Source of the DNA: Desulfopila inferna
GTDB taxonomy: Bacteria > Desulfobacterota > Desulfobulbia > Desulfobulbales > Desulfocapsaceae
Assembly (NCBI RefSeq): GCF_016919005.1
Contig: NZ_JAFFQE010000007.1
Coordinates: 62,001 to 126,000, forward strand
Reading direction: 5' to 3'
Length of the DNA stretch: 64,000 bases
Within the stretch, counting starts at the first letter, position 1, and each line of letters begins with the position of its first letter. The notes beneath the pieces are model-generated. The model had not been told where the DNA came from. It saw nothing but the letters and a program-made list of their open reading frames with translations, and searched no databases. Position numbers and translations under genes: made by a program. Positions 18,137 to 27,681 of this stretch are shown here, one piece after another.

Positions 18137-18221
18137 GCGTTTAGTGGCTTTGTGGTTATTTTGCTTGTGGTTATATTGAATAGCAACTTTAATGATTTTT
18201 GATGAGATCACCAGATTTGAC

Positions 18222-18268
18222 GGCGTCGCGGTAAGCACCCTTACGGGCATAAATTCCGACTTCGAGAT
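18222..18268 (+). repeat. R4 repeat copy (forward)
   Basis: GGCGTCGCGGTAAGCACCC...CGGGCATAAATTCCGACTTCGAGA. Two other copies are at 31346-31392 (forward) and 32911-32957 (reverse). The rest of the 342-bp gap 18006-18347 holds only the ferredoxin hairpin. Confidence 0.7.
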
Positions 18269-18347
18269 TCCTGCTCTCCTTCGTTCGGTTCGTACCCCTG
18301 GAAGGGCCCCAAAAAAAGAAAACGAACCATGTTTTTGAATCCGTGAG

Positions 18348-18782
18348 TTGTATATTTTGCATAAATTGCTATTGCGCCTCAAGCCCGGCGCATCAAAAAA
18401 AATACATTTGATTTCAGCCTCCCTGCTCTGGTCCGTTATCGGAACAGTTCTTGTGGTTCGCGGCAGTCTCTGGCTGGTTGAGGAACAGAGCGGATTCTAT
18501 ATAGTACCCGCAATCCTGATTGGCAGCATCAAATCATTATTTATACTTGATAAATCGGCCAGAAAGAGTATAGACCGAATACTGCGGCTTGCTGATGGGT
18601 CCTGTCTTGGTGCCGTCTATTCCTGGAAGACATGGCTGGTGGTCTTGGCCATGATGCTATTTGGCTACATCCTGCGGCATTCCTCGATACCACTGGTGAT
18701 TATCGGTTCAATATATGTCGCCGTTGGTTGGGCGCTGTTCTTCTCCAGTAGAGTCGGATGGCGGACGCTGGTGGAAAAATAA
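18348..18782 (+). CDS. Small integral membrane protein of unknown function
   Basis: The 144-aa protein has four predicted membrane segments (about residues 22-40, 49-67, 92-108 and 113-133), separated by short basic loops (LKPGASKK, DKSARKSIDRILR). I know similar unnamed membrane proteins from related bacteria, but no function. An in-frame stop lies at 18336 and no ATG is available, so translation must start at a TTG (18348, 18357, 18366 or 18372). It precedes alr by 50 bp. Confidence 0.65.
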   Translation: MYILHKLLLRLKPGASKKIHLISASLLWSVIGTVLVVRGSLWLVEEQSGFYIVPAILIGSIKSLFILDKSARKSIDRILRLADGSCLGAVYSWKTWLVVLAMMLFGYILRHSSIPLVIIGSIYVAVGWALFFSSRVGWRTLVEK

Positions 18783-18832
18783 TATTAATGCTTCAGGAAT
18801 TTACCAAAAGTGATTGAAAAGGTGATTGAAAA

Positions 18833-19936
18833 ATGATTCCTTCTTCATTTAATCGGGTTCACATTGATTATGATGCTTTACGTCATAATTATGTTCTCCT
18901 GCGGAAAAATGCAAAAGAATCTTCTTTCCTGGCAATGGTGAAAGCCGATGCTTATGGTCACGGAATGGTGGAATGCAGCAGAGTGCTTGAAGCAAACGGC
19001 TGCAGGATATTCGGTGTTGCCGAACTACGGGAAGCGGTTTTGCTTCGGCAAAGCGGAATTACATCGGCAATATATTCGATGATAGGTTTTGACCATAAGG
19101 ATGCCGGGTGTTTCTGCGAGTTCGATATAACTCCGTTAGCCTATGATGTTCCCTCCCTTGAAGCATTGTCCCGGGCTGCAGTGAAGAGCGGTAAAAATCT
19201 CTCGGTTCATCTCAAGGTTGATACCGGCATGAACAGGCTTGGTGTTTATCTCGAGGGGTTGCAGGATCTTCTTGATAATGTAAAACGGTTGCCGGGGCTG
19301 CAGTTAGGCGGTCTTGCCAGCCACTTTTCCTGCGCCGATGACAGGGAATCAAGCAGCACCTCCGAGTCTCTGGCAAGGTTTGCAGAATTTCAAGATATTG
19401 GTTCAGGTGAAAGTTCCCTGATGTACCATATCGCCAATTCAGGAGGCACCTTGTATTTTCCCGAAAGCAGGTGCGATATGGTTCGCTGCGGTATCTCGCT
19501 GTACGGCTATTATCCCGAAGGGCGGAAAAATGTTGAGAAGGAAGGGCTGCAGCCGGTGATGTCGTTTACCACGCGGGTATTGCAGGTCAAGACCGTTCCG
19601 GCGGGAAGCGGTGTAAGTTACGGGCACACCTATATAACCGAGAGACCGACAGTGCTGGCCGTTCTTCCGGTGGGATATGAAGATGGTTTTTCCCGACGGC
19701 TGTCGAATTGCGGGGAAGTCCTCATCCGTGGCAAAAGAGCAAAGATCAGGGGGCGCGTATGCATGAACCTCTGTATGGCAGATGTCACCGATATAGATGG
19801 CGTCGCAGCAGGCGATGAGGTTGTTGTTCTGGGAAGCATGGGAAAAGAGCGAATCACTGCCGATGAGATTGCCGCACGGATAGACACCATCAGTTATGAA
19901 GTACTATGTATGATAGGCAATAATAACGAAAGATGA
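18833..19936 (+). CDS. alr: Alanine racemase
   Basis: The 367-aa protein is a full-length PLP enzyme. Lys37 lies in VKADAYGHG and forms the Schiff base, and the tyrosine base lies in GVSYGHTYI near residue 260. It makes D-alanine for peptidoglycan. ATG at 18833 follows the membrane protein closely. Repeats R8 and R5 separate it from argS, so the two genes need not be cotranscribed. Confidence 0.97.
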   Translation: MIPSSFNRVHIDYDALRHNYVLLRKNAKESSFLAMVKADAYGHGMVECSRVLEANGCRIFGVAELREAVLLRQSGITSAIYSMIGFDHKDAGCFCEFDITPLAYDVPSLEALSRAAVKSGKNLSVHLKVDTGMNRLGVYLEGLQDLLDNVKRLPGLQLGGLASHFSCADDRESSSTSESLARFAEFQDIGSGESSLMYHIANSGGTLYFPESRCDMVRCGISLYGYYPEGRKNVEKEGLQPVMSFTTRVLQVKTVPAGSGVSYGHTYITERPTVLAVLPVGYEDGFSRRLSNCGEVLIRGKRAKIRGRVCMNLCMADVTDIDGVAAGDEVVVLGSMGKERITADEIAARIDTISYEVLCMIGNNNER

Positions 19937-19937
19937 A

Positions 19938-20050
19938 CTCGTAAAAAACTCACAACGTCGTTGTAGATCTGAAACGGCGATTTGCCGTACCAACGTACTG
20001 TCAAATCGCCGTTTCAGATACTACGCCTGGTATATCGAATTTTTCACGAG
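19938..20050. repeat. R8 repeat with 17-bp inner stem
   Basis: The ends CTCGTAAAAAA and TTTTTCACGAG are near-perfect inverted repeats. Inside, TCTGAAACGGCGATTTG (19968-19984) pairs perfectly with 20002-20018. The motif CCTGGTATATCGA recurs at about 10062-10075, upstream of the sensor kinase. It may also terminate alr. It directly abuts R5. Confidence 0.7.
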
Positions 20051-20055
20051 ACCAT

Positions 20056-20204
20056 CTAGGAGGCCATCTGAGAATGCCCTTTTCGCCCGTCTCGGCGTTA
20101 TTTTCAGAAAATCAATGCTCGCAATATCAGTTATATGGCTGTGCTTGATTTCCTGAAAATGCCTTGATCTGAACGAAAATGCCTATTATCGGACAACCTC
20201 CTAG
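20056..20204. repeat. R5 repeat copy, MITE-like
   Basis: A 149-bp element with ends CTAGGAGG and CCTCCTAG. The core has the inverted pair TTTTCAGAAAATCAA and TTGATTTCCTGAAAA around GTTATATGGCTGTGC. The copy at 38150-38332 shares the core nearly base for base. No protein is encoded. Confidence 0.78.
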
Positions 20205-20247
20205 GCAATTTCGGCGATTTTTTACGAAAGAGTGTATATGGATTCCA

Positions 20248-21906
20248 ATGATTAAATCAAAGCTTAAAGAAATACTGGACGGATGTTTTGAAAAGGGTGT
20301 CGCTGCTAAAAAGTGGGGAACCGACGGAGCCGGGAAGTATACGGTTGAGGTCCCCAAACGCGAAGGGCAGGGGGATTTTTCCACCAATATGGCCATGGTT
20401 CTGGCGGGTATTGAGAAAAAGAATCCACGGGCTCTGGCCGCCGATATTCAAACCTATCTTGAAGAGGACACCGATTTCGTCGATCATGTTGAAATCGCGG
20501 GACCCGGTTTCGTCAATATCTTTGTCCGTCGGCAAAAATGGCATCAGGTAGTTTTCACAGTCATCGATTCGGCTGAGACCTATGGCCGTTCCCGGGTGGG
20601 TGAGGGAAAACGGGTCATGGTTGAGTTTGTCAGCGCCAATCCCACCGGACCCTTAAGCATTGGTCATGGCCGGCAGGCCATTTTGGGAGACTCGATAGCC
20701 AGGCTTTTGGAAAAAACCGGACATGACGTCTTTCGTGAATATTACTATAATGACGCCGGCCGGCAGATGCGCGTTCTGGGAGAATCCACCAAGGCCCGCT
20801 ATCGTGAGGAACTGGGCCTTGATTTCACTTTTCCCGAAGATGGTTATCAGGGCGAATATATAAAAGAGATCGCCACCGCGCTGATTAAGGAGAAAGGTGA
20901 TACGCTGAAGGACTGCGAGGATATCGTCCCCTTTAAGGAGAAGGCGGAACAGCTGATTTTCGAGAATATTTCAACCACCCTGAAAAGGATGGGAATTATC
21001 TTTGATAATTATTACAACGAGCAGTCGCTCTATAGTGAAGGACATATCGACTCGGTGGTTAAGGAGTTGCGGGAGAAGGGACTTCTTTACGAACATGATG
21101 GCGCAACCTGGTTTAAGACCACCGAATTCGGCCACGAACAGGACAGAGTGATTATCAAGTCCAGCGGCGAACCGACCTACAGACTGCCGGACATCGCCTA
21201 TCACAGGGAAAAATTCAGGAGAAATTTCGATTGGCTGATCGATATCTTCGGCGCCGACCATATTGCCACAGTCCCTGATGTCCTGGCTGGGGTGAAGGCC
21301 CTGGGGTATGACGAATCGAAGGTACAGGTGCTGCTTCATCAATTTGTAACACTGACCCGCGACGGCAAACAGGTGAAAATGTCTACTCGGAAGGCCACCT
21401 TTGTCACCGTTGATGAGTTACTAGATCTGGTTGGGGAGGATGTGGCCAGATTCTTTTTTATGATGCGCAAGGCGGACAGCCAGCTCGAATTTGACCTGGG
21501 TCTGGCAACCCAGCAGAGTCAGGAGAATCCGGTTTACTATGTGCAGTACGGCCATGCCCGGCTCTCTTCCATCCTGCGCCAGGCGGAAGAGAAAAATGTG
21601 ATCATGCCAGACCGTGAAGATATGGATGTATCGCTTCTGGTCGAGCCCGAAGAACTGGTGCTCCTCAAGAGTATGGCCGCTTTTCCGGCAATGATTGAAA
21701 ATGCGGCGCTGGAGTTGGCCCCTCATCGGGTGATTTTTTATCTCATTGAGCTTGCCGGACAGTTTCATAGCTATTATAACAAACATAAAGTAATTTCGGA
21801 GGATAATGACCTCAGCCGGGCGAGGCTTACCCTGGTGAGGGCATTACAGATAGTTTTCGGCAACGGTTTGCGGTTTATCGGTTTATCGGCACCCGAACAG
21901 ATGTAG
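20248..21906 (+). CDS. argS: Arginyl-tRNA synthetase
   Basis: The 552-aa protein is a class I synthetase with an N-terminal Add-1 tRNA-binding domain, the HIGH-type motif in NPTGPLSIGHGRQA, the KMSK-type motif KMSTRKATFVT, and the DALR anticodon-binding domain at the end. It charges tRNA-Arg. I use the ATG at 20248 (MIKSKLKEIL). An in-frame ATG at 20179 lies inside repeat R5 and would add residues foreign to the family. Confidence 0.97.
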   Translation: MIKSKLKEILDGCFEKGVAAKKWGTDGAGKYTVEVPKREGQGDFSTNMAMVLAGIEKKNPRALAADIQTYLEEDTDFVDHVEIAGPGFVNIFVRRQKWHQVVFTVIDSAETYGRSRVGEGKRVMVEFVSANPTGPLSIGHGRQAILGDSIARLLEKTGHDVFREYYYNDAGRQMRVLGESTKARYREELGLDFTFPEDGYQGEYIKEIATALIKEKGDTLKDCEDIVPFKEKAEQLIFENISTTLKRMGIIFDNYYNEQSLYSEGHIDSVVKELREKGLLYEHDGATWFKTTEFGHEQDRVIIKSSGEPTYRLPDIAYHREKFRRNFDWLIDIFGADHIATVPDVLAGVKALGYDESKVQVLLHQFVTLTRDGKQVKMSTRKATFVTVDELLDLVGEDVARFFFMMRKADSQLEFDLGLATQQSQENPVYYVQYGHARLSSILRQAEEKNVIMPDREDMDVSLLVEPEELVLLKSMAAFPAMIENAALELAPHRVIFYLIELAGQFHSYYNKHKVISEDNDLSRARLTLVRALQIVFGNGLRFIGLSAPEQM

Positions 21907-21916
21907 GATTTGGCCA

Positions 21917-22141
21917 ATGGCCGTAAAGAGAAAGCAGGTAAAAAAATACAAGTTTGAGCTTACACGGGCAGCAGTCGGCGGAATCGGTATTGTCTGCTTC
22001 TGCATTTTTTTATGGATGTTTCTGCTCGGTGTCTGGACGGGGCAGTCTCTGCTGATACCCTCGTCTGTCGATCCGGCAGTCCGGGATGGTCTGCAGCAGA
22101 TAACCGATTTGACCGATCAGAAGAAACATCGACCGCAATAA
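21917..22141 (+). CDS. Short single-membrane-segment protein after argS, possibly a shortened SPOR protein
   Basis: The 74-aa protein has a basic N-terminus (KRKQVKKYKFELTR), one membrane segment (about residues 18-42) and a short periplasmic tail. In related bacteria argS is often followed by a SPOR-domain protein with the same N-terminal layout (basic segment, membrane helix, then a long periplasmic part). Here the SPOR part is missing, and no remnant was recognised in the 105 bp after the stop. It could be a truncated form or a distinct small protein. It lies 10 bp after argS. Confidence 0.6.
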   Translation: MAVKRKQVKKYKFELTRAAVGGIGIVCFCIFLWMFLLGVWTGQSLLIPSSVDPAVRDGLQQITDLTDQKKHRPQ

Positions 22142-22246
22142 GAGCGGAGCCGGGCACGGCGAATTCCTGATAGCGCTGGAGCTGCCGGCGCCGCCTGCCG
22201 AAAGTTTTACGGCCCATGTGCCGAAGAGAGATTGTGATAGAAACAG

Positions 22247-22705
22247 ATGATACGATATGCAAGAATGGAAGATGTAAAGGAAATCCATACACTTCTTAAT
22301 TATTATGCCAAAAAGGGACTGCTGCTCGCCTGTTCGATGAGTTCGCTCTACGATCGCTTGCGCGACTTTGTCGTCTATGTAGATAAGGAAGACAGGATAC
22401 TAGGGGTGTGTGCACTGCATATAACCTGGGAAAACCTTGCCGAGATACGCTCCCTGGCCATACAGGAAGATTACCGGGGCAGGGGACTGGGCGCCAAACT
22501 CGTACAGCAGTGTCTGATGGAAGCCGAGATGTTCGGCATATCAAGTATCTTTACCCTGACCTATCAACCGGGGTTTTTTCGCAAGCAGGGTTTTGTGGAT
22601 ATTGATAAGCGGGAACTGCCTCATAAGATCTGGAGTGATTGTATTCACTGTCATATGTTTCCTGATTGCGACGAGGAAGCATTGATATTCAACCGGGAAG
22701 ACTGA
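22247..22705 (+). CDS. GNAT acetyltransferase, short N-acetylglutamate synthase type
   Basis: The 152-aa protein is a single GNAT domain. The acetyl-CoA pyrophosphate loop is in QEDYRGRGLGAKLVQ. The C-terminal part (LTYQPGFFRKQGF, PHKIWSDCIHC) is typical of the stand-alone short NAGS of bacteria that lack the fused ArgA kinase domain. It would make N-acetylglutamate, the first step of arginine synthesis; argJ lies 5.5 kb downstream. An assignment to general GNAT function cannot be excluded. Confidence 0.82.
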   Translation: MIRYARMEDVKEIHTLLNYYAKKGLLLACSMSSLYDRLRDFVVYVDKEDRILGVCALHITWENLAEIRSLAIQEDYRGRGLGAKLVQQCLMEAEMFGISSIFTLTYQPGFFRKQGFVDIDKRELPHKIWSDCIHCHMFPDCDEEALIFNRED

Positions 22706-22706
22706 C

Positions 22707-23107
22707 AGCTGACCGCCCTGCTTATTGACATATGGCGCACCCGGAGTCGGAGTTTATGCCCGTCAGCATGATTACCTCTAACCCAACTGAGCTGGACTCT
22801 TTAAAGTACCCCCTTGAGGGGTATAAGTACCTTGGAAGTATTGTGTAAGCTGACGGCTTTTAAGACAGTTTCCATTTTCTTGTTTTATGTGTCGGTTTTT
22901 GGGGAGTAAGGTACTAACGCCGGTAAACGGCAAGTAAGTACCTTGGAGGCATATCCAGCTTCTCGATTTCAAATACATTTCTCCTTTTCTTGTTTTTTAC
23001 ACCCCTCAAGGGGGTATTGAACTGAGTGACAGAATTTAAGGAGTAAGGTACTAAACATTTACAGACAGGTGGTTGGCCAAATAATACGGATCAACCTGAA
23101 TAGTTAC
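22707..23107. repeat. R6 repeat apparently interrupted by R1 units
   Basis: The left piece 22707-22742 (AGCTGACCGCC...GACATATGGCGCAC) and right piece 23055-23107 (TTACAGACAGGTGGTTGG...CCTGAATAGTTAC) match consecutive parts of the intact R6 copy at 32732-32890. About 310 bp, mainly R1 units, lie between them. This suggests that R1 came in after R6. The short stretch 22743-22765 resembles part of R4. Confidence 0.6.
22806..23054 (+). repeat. R1 repeat, two units, secA leader
   Basis: Unit 1 spans 22824-22917 and unit 2 22935-23054. Each begins TAAGTACCTTGGA, contains TTTTCTTGTTTT and ends GTAAGGTACTAA. The units are joined by a GC hairpin (CGCCGGTAAACGGC); another (CCCCCTTGAGGGG) precedes the first. 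The array ends 82 bp before secA. Confidence 0.8.
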
Positions 23108-23135
23108 AAAAAATATACTTAAAGATAATTTAGAT

Positions 23136-25688
23136 ATGATAGGAAAAGCGTTAACAAAGGTATTCGGCAGTAAAAATGAACGGGAATTGAAAAAACTGCA
23201 GCCTCTGGTCAATAGAATCAACGAACTGGAGGGATCGGTGCAGTCTCTCGATGATGAGGCCCTGGCAGCGCGAACCGTCGAATTCAAGGAAAGATACGCA
23301 GGCGGGGAAACCCTTGATGATCTGCTGCCCGAAGCCTTTGCCACCATGCGCGAAGCTGCCAGAAGAGTACTGGGCGAACGCCATTACGATGTCCAGTTGA
23401 TCGGTGGTATGATTCTTCATCAGGGCAGAATTGCGGAGATGAAGACAGGTGAGGGAAAAACCCTGACCTCGACTCTTGCCGTTTACCTCAATGCTCTGAG
23501 CGGCAAAGGGGTACATGTGGTCACGGTCAACGATTATCTGGCTAGTCGTGACGCCGACTGGATGGGGCAGGTTTACCGCTTTCTCGGGCTGGAGGTGGGG
23601 AAAATCGTGCATGCCATGGATGATGCGCAACGTCGTGAAGCCTATTTGGCCGACGTCACCTACGGCACCAACAACGAGTTCGGTTTTGACTATCTGCGCG
23701 ACAATATGAAGTTCCAGATTAAGGATTTCTGTCAGCGGGACTTCAATTTCGCCATTGTCGATGAGGTCGACTCAATCCTGATCGATGAGGCACGAACACC
23801 TCTGATTATTTCCGGTCCTGCCGACAGCTCCACGGAAATGTATAATGTCGTTGACAAGATCATAAAAAGATTCAATCCGGACGAACACTATACCGTAGAT
23901 GAAAAATCGCGTCAGGTCTCCCTGACCGAAGAGGGTGTCACTCTGGGAGAGAAACTGCTCGAAGTCGATAATCTCTATGATCCAAGCTCCATTGAGCAAC
24001 TGCATCATCTCAATCAGGCTCTCAAGGCCCATGTGGTTTTTAAAAAGGATGTCGACTATATCGTCAAGGACGGCCAGGTTGTCATTGTCGATGAATTTAC
24101 CGGACGTACCATGGAGGGCAGGAGATACAGCGATGGTCTCCATCAGGCCCTGGAAGCCAAGGAAAAGGTGAAGATAGAGCGGGAAAACCAGACCTATGCC
24201 TCCATCACCTTCCAGAACTATTTCAGGATGTATGACAAACTGGCCGGTATGACCGGTACCGCGGATACCGAAGCACCCGAGTTCAAAAAGATATATGACC
24301 TCGATGTCGTGATCATGCCGACCAACATGCCGATGATCCGCATTGATTACGCCGATGTCATCTACAAAAACGAGAAGGCCAAATACCGGGCCATTATCAA
24401 AGAGATAAAAGAGAAACATAAGGCGGGGCAGCCGGTTCTGGTCGGTACAATCTCAATCGATGTCTCCGAAAAAATCTCGAATATGCTCAAGAAAGACGGC
24501 ATACCGCACGAGGTCCTCAACGCCAAGCAGCATGAGCGCGAGGCAGAGATTATCGCCAATGCCGGTCAGAAAGGAAAAGTCACCATCGCCACCAACATGG
24601 CCGGCCGCGGAACCGACATCAAATTGGGCGAAGGCGTGACCGATGTAGGCGGGCTTCATATTCTGGGAACATCCCGGCATGAATCGCGACGGATTGACAA
24701 TCAGCTGCGCGGTCGTTCCGGCCGGCAGGGAGATCCCGGTTCTTCCCGTTTTTTTCTCTCCCTCGAGGATGACCTGCTGCGGATTTTCGGCTCAGGAAAG
24801 ATCTCCGGAATCATGGAGAAGCTCGGCATGGAGGAGGATGAGCCGATCGAGCATTCCATGATCTCCAAGGCCATTGAAAACGCCCAGAAAAAGGTGGAGG
24901 GCCACAACTTTGATATTCGTAAGCATCTTCTTGAATATGATGATGTCATGAATAAGCAGAGGGAGGTTATCTATCAGCAGCGCCGTGAAGTGCTTAGTAG
25001 CGATACTGTCACCGAGGTGCTCGAAGATATGAAGGCCGATTTGATTGACGACGTGGTCAATGAGTTTTCCCAGGAAAAGCTTGAATCCGAGGATTGGCAT
25101 TGGGAGGATTTCGAGAAGCGGATGATGGAATACTTTCATATCCAGCCCGACTGGTCGGATGAGGATAAGAAGGACCTGGATGTCGCCTCATTCAGGGATA
25201 AAATAACCGCTCTGGTAGATGCGGCCTATGCAGCCCAGCTCGAGAGAAACGGGGAAGAGGCACAGCGCCATCTGGAACGCGTCATTCTCCTGCAAATGGT
25301 TGATAACCACTGGAAGGATCATCTCCTGTCCATGGATCATCTCAAGGAGGGCATCGGCCTGCGGGGTTACGGCCAGAAGAATCCTCTGAATGAATATAAG
25401 AGGGAAGGTTTTCAACTCTTCCATACCATGATTGAAACGGTCAAGATTCAGACGGTTTCAACCCTGATGCGGGTGCGGGTGGTGCAGGAAGAGGATGTCG
25501 AAAAATACGAGGAAGAGCGGCGCCGAAAACAGGAACAGGAAGTGCGGCTCAACAGAGGTGCGGCCGGAGATGACTCCAAACCGGACAAGACTATCAAGCG
25601 GGAGGGGGATAAGATTGGACGAAACTCGCCCTGTCCGTGCGGCTCCGGCAAGAAGTACAAGAAGTGCCACGGCCGCCAGCTTAACTAG
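23136..25688 (+). CDS. secA: Protein translocase subunit SecA
   Basis: The 850-aa protein is full length. It has the Walker A motif MKTGEGKT near residue 108, the [16 protein letters not shown] region, the preprotein cross-linking domain, the second nucleotide-binding fold ([10 protein letters not shown]), and the helical wing. The C-terminus is a zinc-binding SEC-C motif [14 protein letters not shown], used for SecB or ribosome binding. It is the ATPase motor of Sec export. ATG at 23136 follows a leader that holds R1 and R6 repeats. Confidence 0.98.
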   Translation: MIGKALTKVFGSKNERELKKLQPLVNRINELEGSVQSLDDEALAARTVEFKERYAGGETLDDLLPEAFATMREAARRVLGERHYDVQLIGGMILHQGRIAEMKTGEGKTLTSTLAVYLNALSGKGVHVVTVNDYLASRDADWMGQVYRFLGLEVGKIVHAMDDAQRREAYLADVTYGTNNEFGFDYLRDNMKFQIKDFCQRDFNFAIVDEVDSILIDEARTPLIISGPADSSTEMYNVVDKIIKRFNPDEHYTVDEKSRQVSLTEEGVTLGEKLLEVDNLYDPSSIEQLHHLNQALKAHVVFKKDVDYIVKDGQVVIVDEFTGRTMEGRRYSDGLHQALEAKEKVKIERENQTYASITFQNYFRMYDKLAGMTGTADTEAPEFKKIYDLDVVIMPTNMPMIRIDYADVIYKNEKAKYRAIIKEIKEKHKAGQPVLVGTISIDVSEKISNMLKKDGIPHEVLNAKQHEREAEIIANAGQKGKVTIATNMAGRGTDIKLGEGVTDVGGLHILGTSRHESRRIDNQLRGRSGRQGDPGSSRFFLSLEDDLLRIFGSGKISGIMEKLGMEEDEPIEHSMISKAIENAQKKVEGHNFDIRKHLLEYDDVMNKQREVIYQQRREVLSSDTVTEVLEDMKADLIDDVVNEFSQEKLESEDWHWEDFEKRMMEYFHIQPDWSDEDKKDLDVASFRDKITALVDAAYAAQLERNGEEAQRHLERVILLQMVDNHWKDHLLSMDHLKEGIGLRGYGQKNPLNEYKREGFQLFHTMIETVKIQTVSTLMRVRVVQEEDVEKYEEERRRKQEQEVRLNRGAAGDDSKPDKTIKREGDKIGRNSPCPCGSGKKYKKCHGRQLN

Positions 25689-25695
25689 TTTAAAT

Positions 25696-25858
25696 CTGAT
25701 TGCGCCGGAAACTCAGCATCTTCTGGCCCAGGCCGGGACTGCTTTTTCCATCGGGACGCCATAAACCCGTCCATGGTGGCTTCGCTGCAGCCGTCCTGGC
25801 TGCAGAGACCCGTGAAAGGAGCAGTCCCGACCTTGAGTTGAGGATCAGGGGTGATCAG
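25696..25858. repeat. R2 repeat, long copy A
   Basis: A 163-bp palindromic element with ends CTGATT and ATCAG. The stem GGGACTGCT (25735-25743) pairs with AGCAGTCCC (25820-25828). Copy B at 34749 has GGGGCTGCT with AGCAGCCCC: one base pair has changed on both sides. It begins 8 bp after the secA stop and may serve as its terminator. Confidence 0.75.
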
Positions 25859-25989
25859 GAATTTAAAATTAGATGGACTCAAGCTTGATTTATATCGTTA
25901 TAGATCGAGCTTCTATATGTCCCATCATTTATGGTTCTTCAGAGTGAAGCATAATTTCGTTCAGGGGCGCAATTATCAGGATGGCTGTG

Positions 25990-26155
25990 AGCAAAAGCGT
26001 TGGGCTTTCTTTCGCCAGCACCAACCTTATAGAATTGCCGCAATCGAATTTTGAAAGGGCAGGTTGGCGGTGAGCGCAGCGAACCCCAACAATTTTATGC
26101 TTCTTTGCAACATCAAAAAGGTAATTTGCTTTTTAGGCGTTCTTTATAAAAGCAA
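25990..26155. repeat. R3 repeat copy
   Basis: About 165 bp, from GCAAAAGCGTTGGGC to AGGCGTTCTTTATAAAAGC. It is the reverse complement of 42036-42193 with moderate divergence. The hairpin GTTGGCGGTGAGCGCAG...CCCCAAC belongs to a widespread REP-like class. Together with R2 it fills the gap 25689-26178. Confidence 0.75.
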
Positions 26156-26178
26156 AAACACATCCGGAAGAGCCTCAG

Positions 26179-27681
26179 TTACAATAAAGGTCCGATAAGC
26201 AGCGCCACGTTTTCCTTGAATTTCATGGTCAACGGCCGGGAAGCCAGGTCATGGAGTTGCAGATGCTGGGACTGCAGCTCATAATCCTTCTGCAAGGTCC
26301 GCATCTTGTCCGTGAATTCGCTGCTGTAGATAAGCAGGGTTATCTCGAAGTTGAGCCAGAAGCTGCGCATATCCAGATTGACGGAGCCGAAGAGAGAAAA
26401 GTCACCGTCGACCGTAATTGTTTTTGAATGCAGCAGACCACCGGTAAAGAGGAAAATATTGACTCCCGCCTTCATCAGCTCCTCGTAATGGGCCTGGCTG
26501 GCAAATTGCACCAGCTTGGAATCGTTTTTCTTGGGAAGGATCAGCCGGACATTGACTCCTCTCTCAGCTGCGGATTTAAACGCGGTAAGCAAGGTGTCAT
26601 CGGGAACAAAGTAGGGTGTAGTAAGAATGATTTCCCTGCGGGCCGAGTAGAGGGTGGTCAGAAGCAGTTTATGAATAGCATCCGCGGCCAGCCCGGGACC
26701 GGAAGGCACCAGCTGAACGGGGTAGCTCCCGGCTTTCTCTCCCGGATAGATATCCGCTGTCTTGCGGATATACTCGATGTCCTCCTGAAGCGATCTGATT
26801 CTGCTCTCGTCCAGATCCGTTTCCAAAAACCAGTCGTTGATAAAAGTACCGGCCAGGCTCTCGACCACAGGGCCCCGGATACGCACCATCATATCGATCC
26901 ATTGGCCAACTCCTTCGTCCTGCTTGAAAATTTTTGGATCCACCATATTCTGGCTGCCAGTATAGGCGATCTTACCGTCGATGATGACATTTTTCCGGTG
27001 GTTGCGAATATCGATGCGGGCAAAAAAGGCCTTGAAGATTCCCGCCGGCAACGATTCGGCAACCTTAACACCGGCTTCGCGCAGACGCGTAACGCTCTTC
27101 CCCCGCAGGAAATCCCTGCTGCCGATGGAATCCACCAGAATTCTGCAGGTGACGCCCCGCTGTACGGCGCGGATGAGAGCCTGCACGATTTCATCCACCA
27201 TCCCGCCATCCTCCCAGATGTAGAATTGCAGGTGACAGCTCGACTGGGCCTTTTCGATATCGGTGAGAATGGAGCGCATTATCTCCTCCGGCGAGGTAAT
27301 AATGTGCAGGTCGTTATGGTTCATGGCGGGAATGCCGATCAGCCTGTAGGCCTGGTTGTTCAGGGGCCTGCATTGAGGATTGATGGTGCTCCAGTCCACG
27401 GGCGAACGACTGCTTAGGGAATGCAGCCAGGCCTGGTAATGTTTCAGGGATTTTTGTACCCGTTCAACACGTTTTTCAGGGATCCTGTTTTCGCCGAAAA
27501 GAATGTAGATTATTGCTCCGATAAAGGGAAGCAGAAGAATGATAATGAGCCAGGCAATGGTAACGCCATAGGGGCGTTTCTTGAGAATAGCGCGAGTGGA
27601 AAGACCTATACGGATGGTGAAATCAGCTATAAAAAGAATCGTTGAGACGATGTGATAGCTCCAATGCGGTTCTGAATCCAT
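26179..27681 (-). CDS. cls: Cardiolipin synthase
   Basis: The 500-aa protein has two N-terminal membrane segments (about residues 8-28 and 38-60) followed by two phospholipase D domains. The HKD motifs are NHRKNVIIDGKIAYTGSQN (near 235) and LHSKTITVDGDFSLFGSVN (near 415). It condenses two phosphatidylglycerol molecules to cardiolipin at the inner membrane. Length and layout match bacterial ClsA. It stands alone, converging with secA. Confidence 0.95.
   Translation of the reverse strand: MDSEPHWSYHIVSTILFIADFTIRIGLSTRAILKKRPYGVTIAWLIIILLLPFIGAIIYILFGENRIPEKRVERVQKSLKHYQAWLHSLSSRSPVDWSTINPQCRPLNNQAYRLIGIPAMNHNDLHIITSPEEIMRSILTDIEKAQSSCHLQFYIWEDGGMVDEIVQALIRAVQRGVTCRILVDSIGSRDFLRGKSVTRLREAGVKVAESLPAGIFKAFFARIDIRNHRKNVIIDGKIAYTGSQNMVDPKIFKQDEGVGQWIDMMVRIRGPVVESLAGTFINDWFLETDLDESRIRSLQEDIEYIRKTADIYPGEKAGSYPVQLVPSGPGLAADAIHKLLLTTLYSARREIILTTPYFVPDDTLLTAFKSAAERGVNVRLILPKKNDSKLVQFASQAHYEELMKAGVNIFLFTGGLLHSKTITVDGDFSLFGSVNLDMRSFWLNFEITLLIYSSEFTDKMRTLQKDYELQSQHLQLHDLASRPLTMKFKENVALLIGPLL

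Noticed and set aside
20179-20247. N-terminal extension of argS
   Set aside because: The 23 extra codons lie within repeat R5 and do not resemble ArgS.
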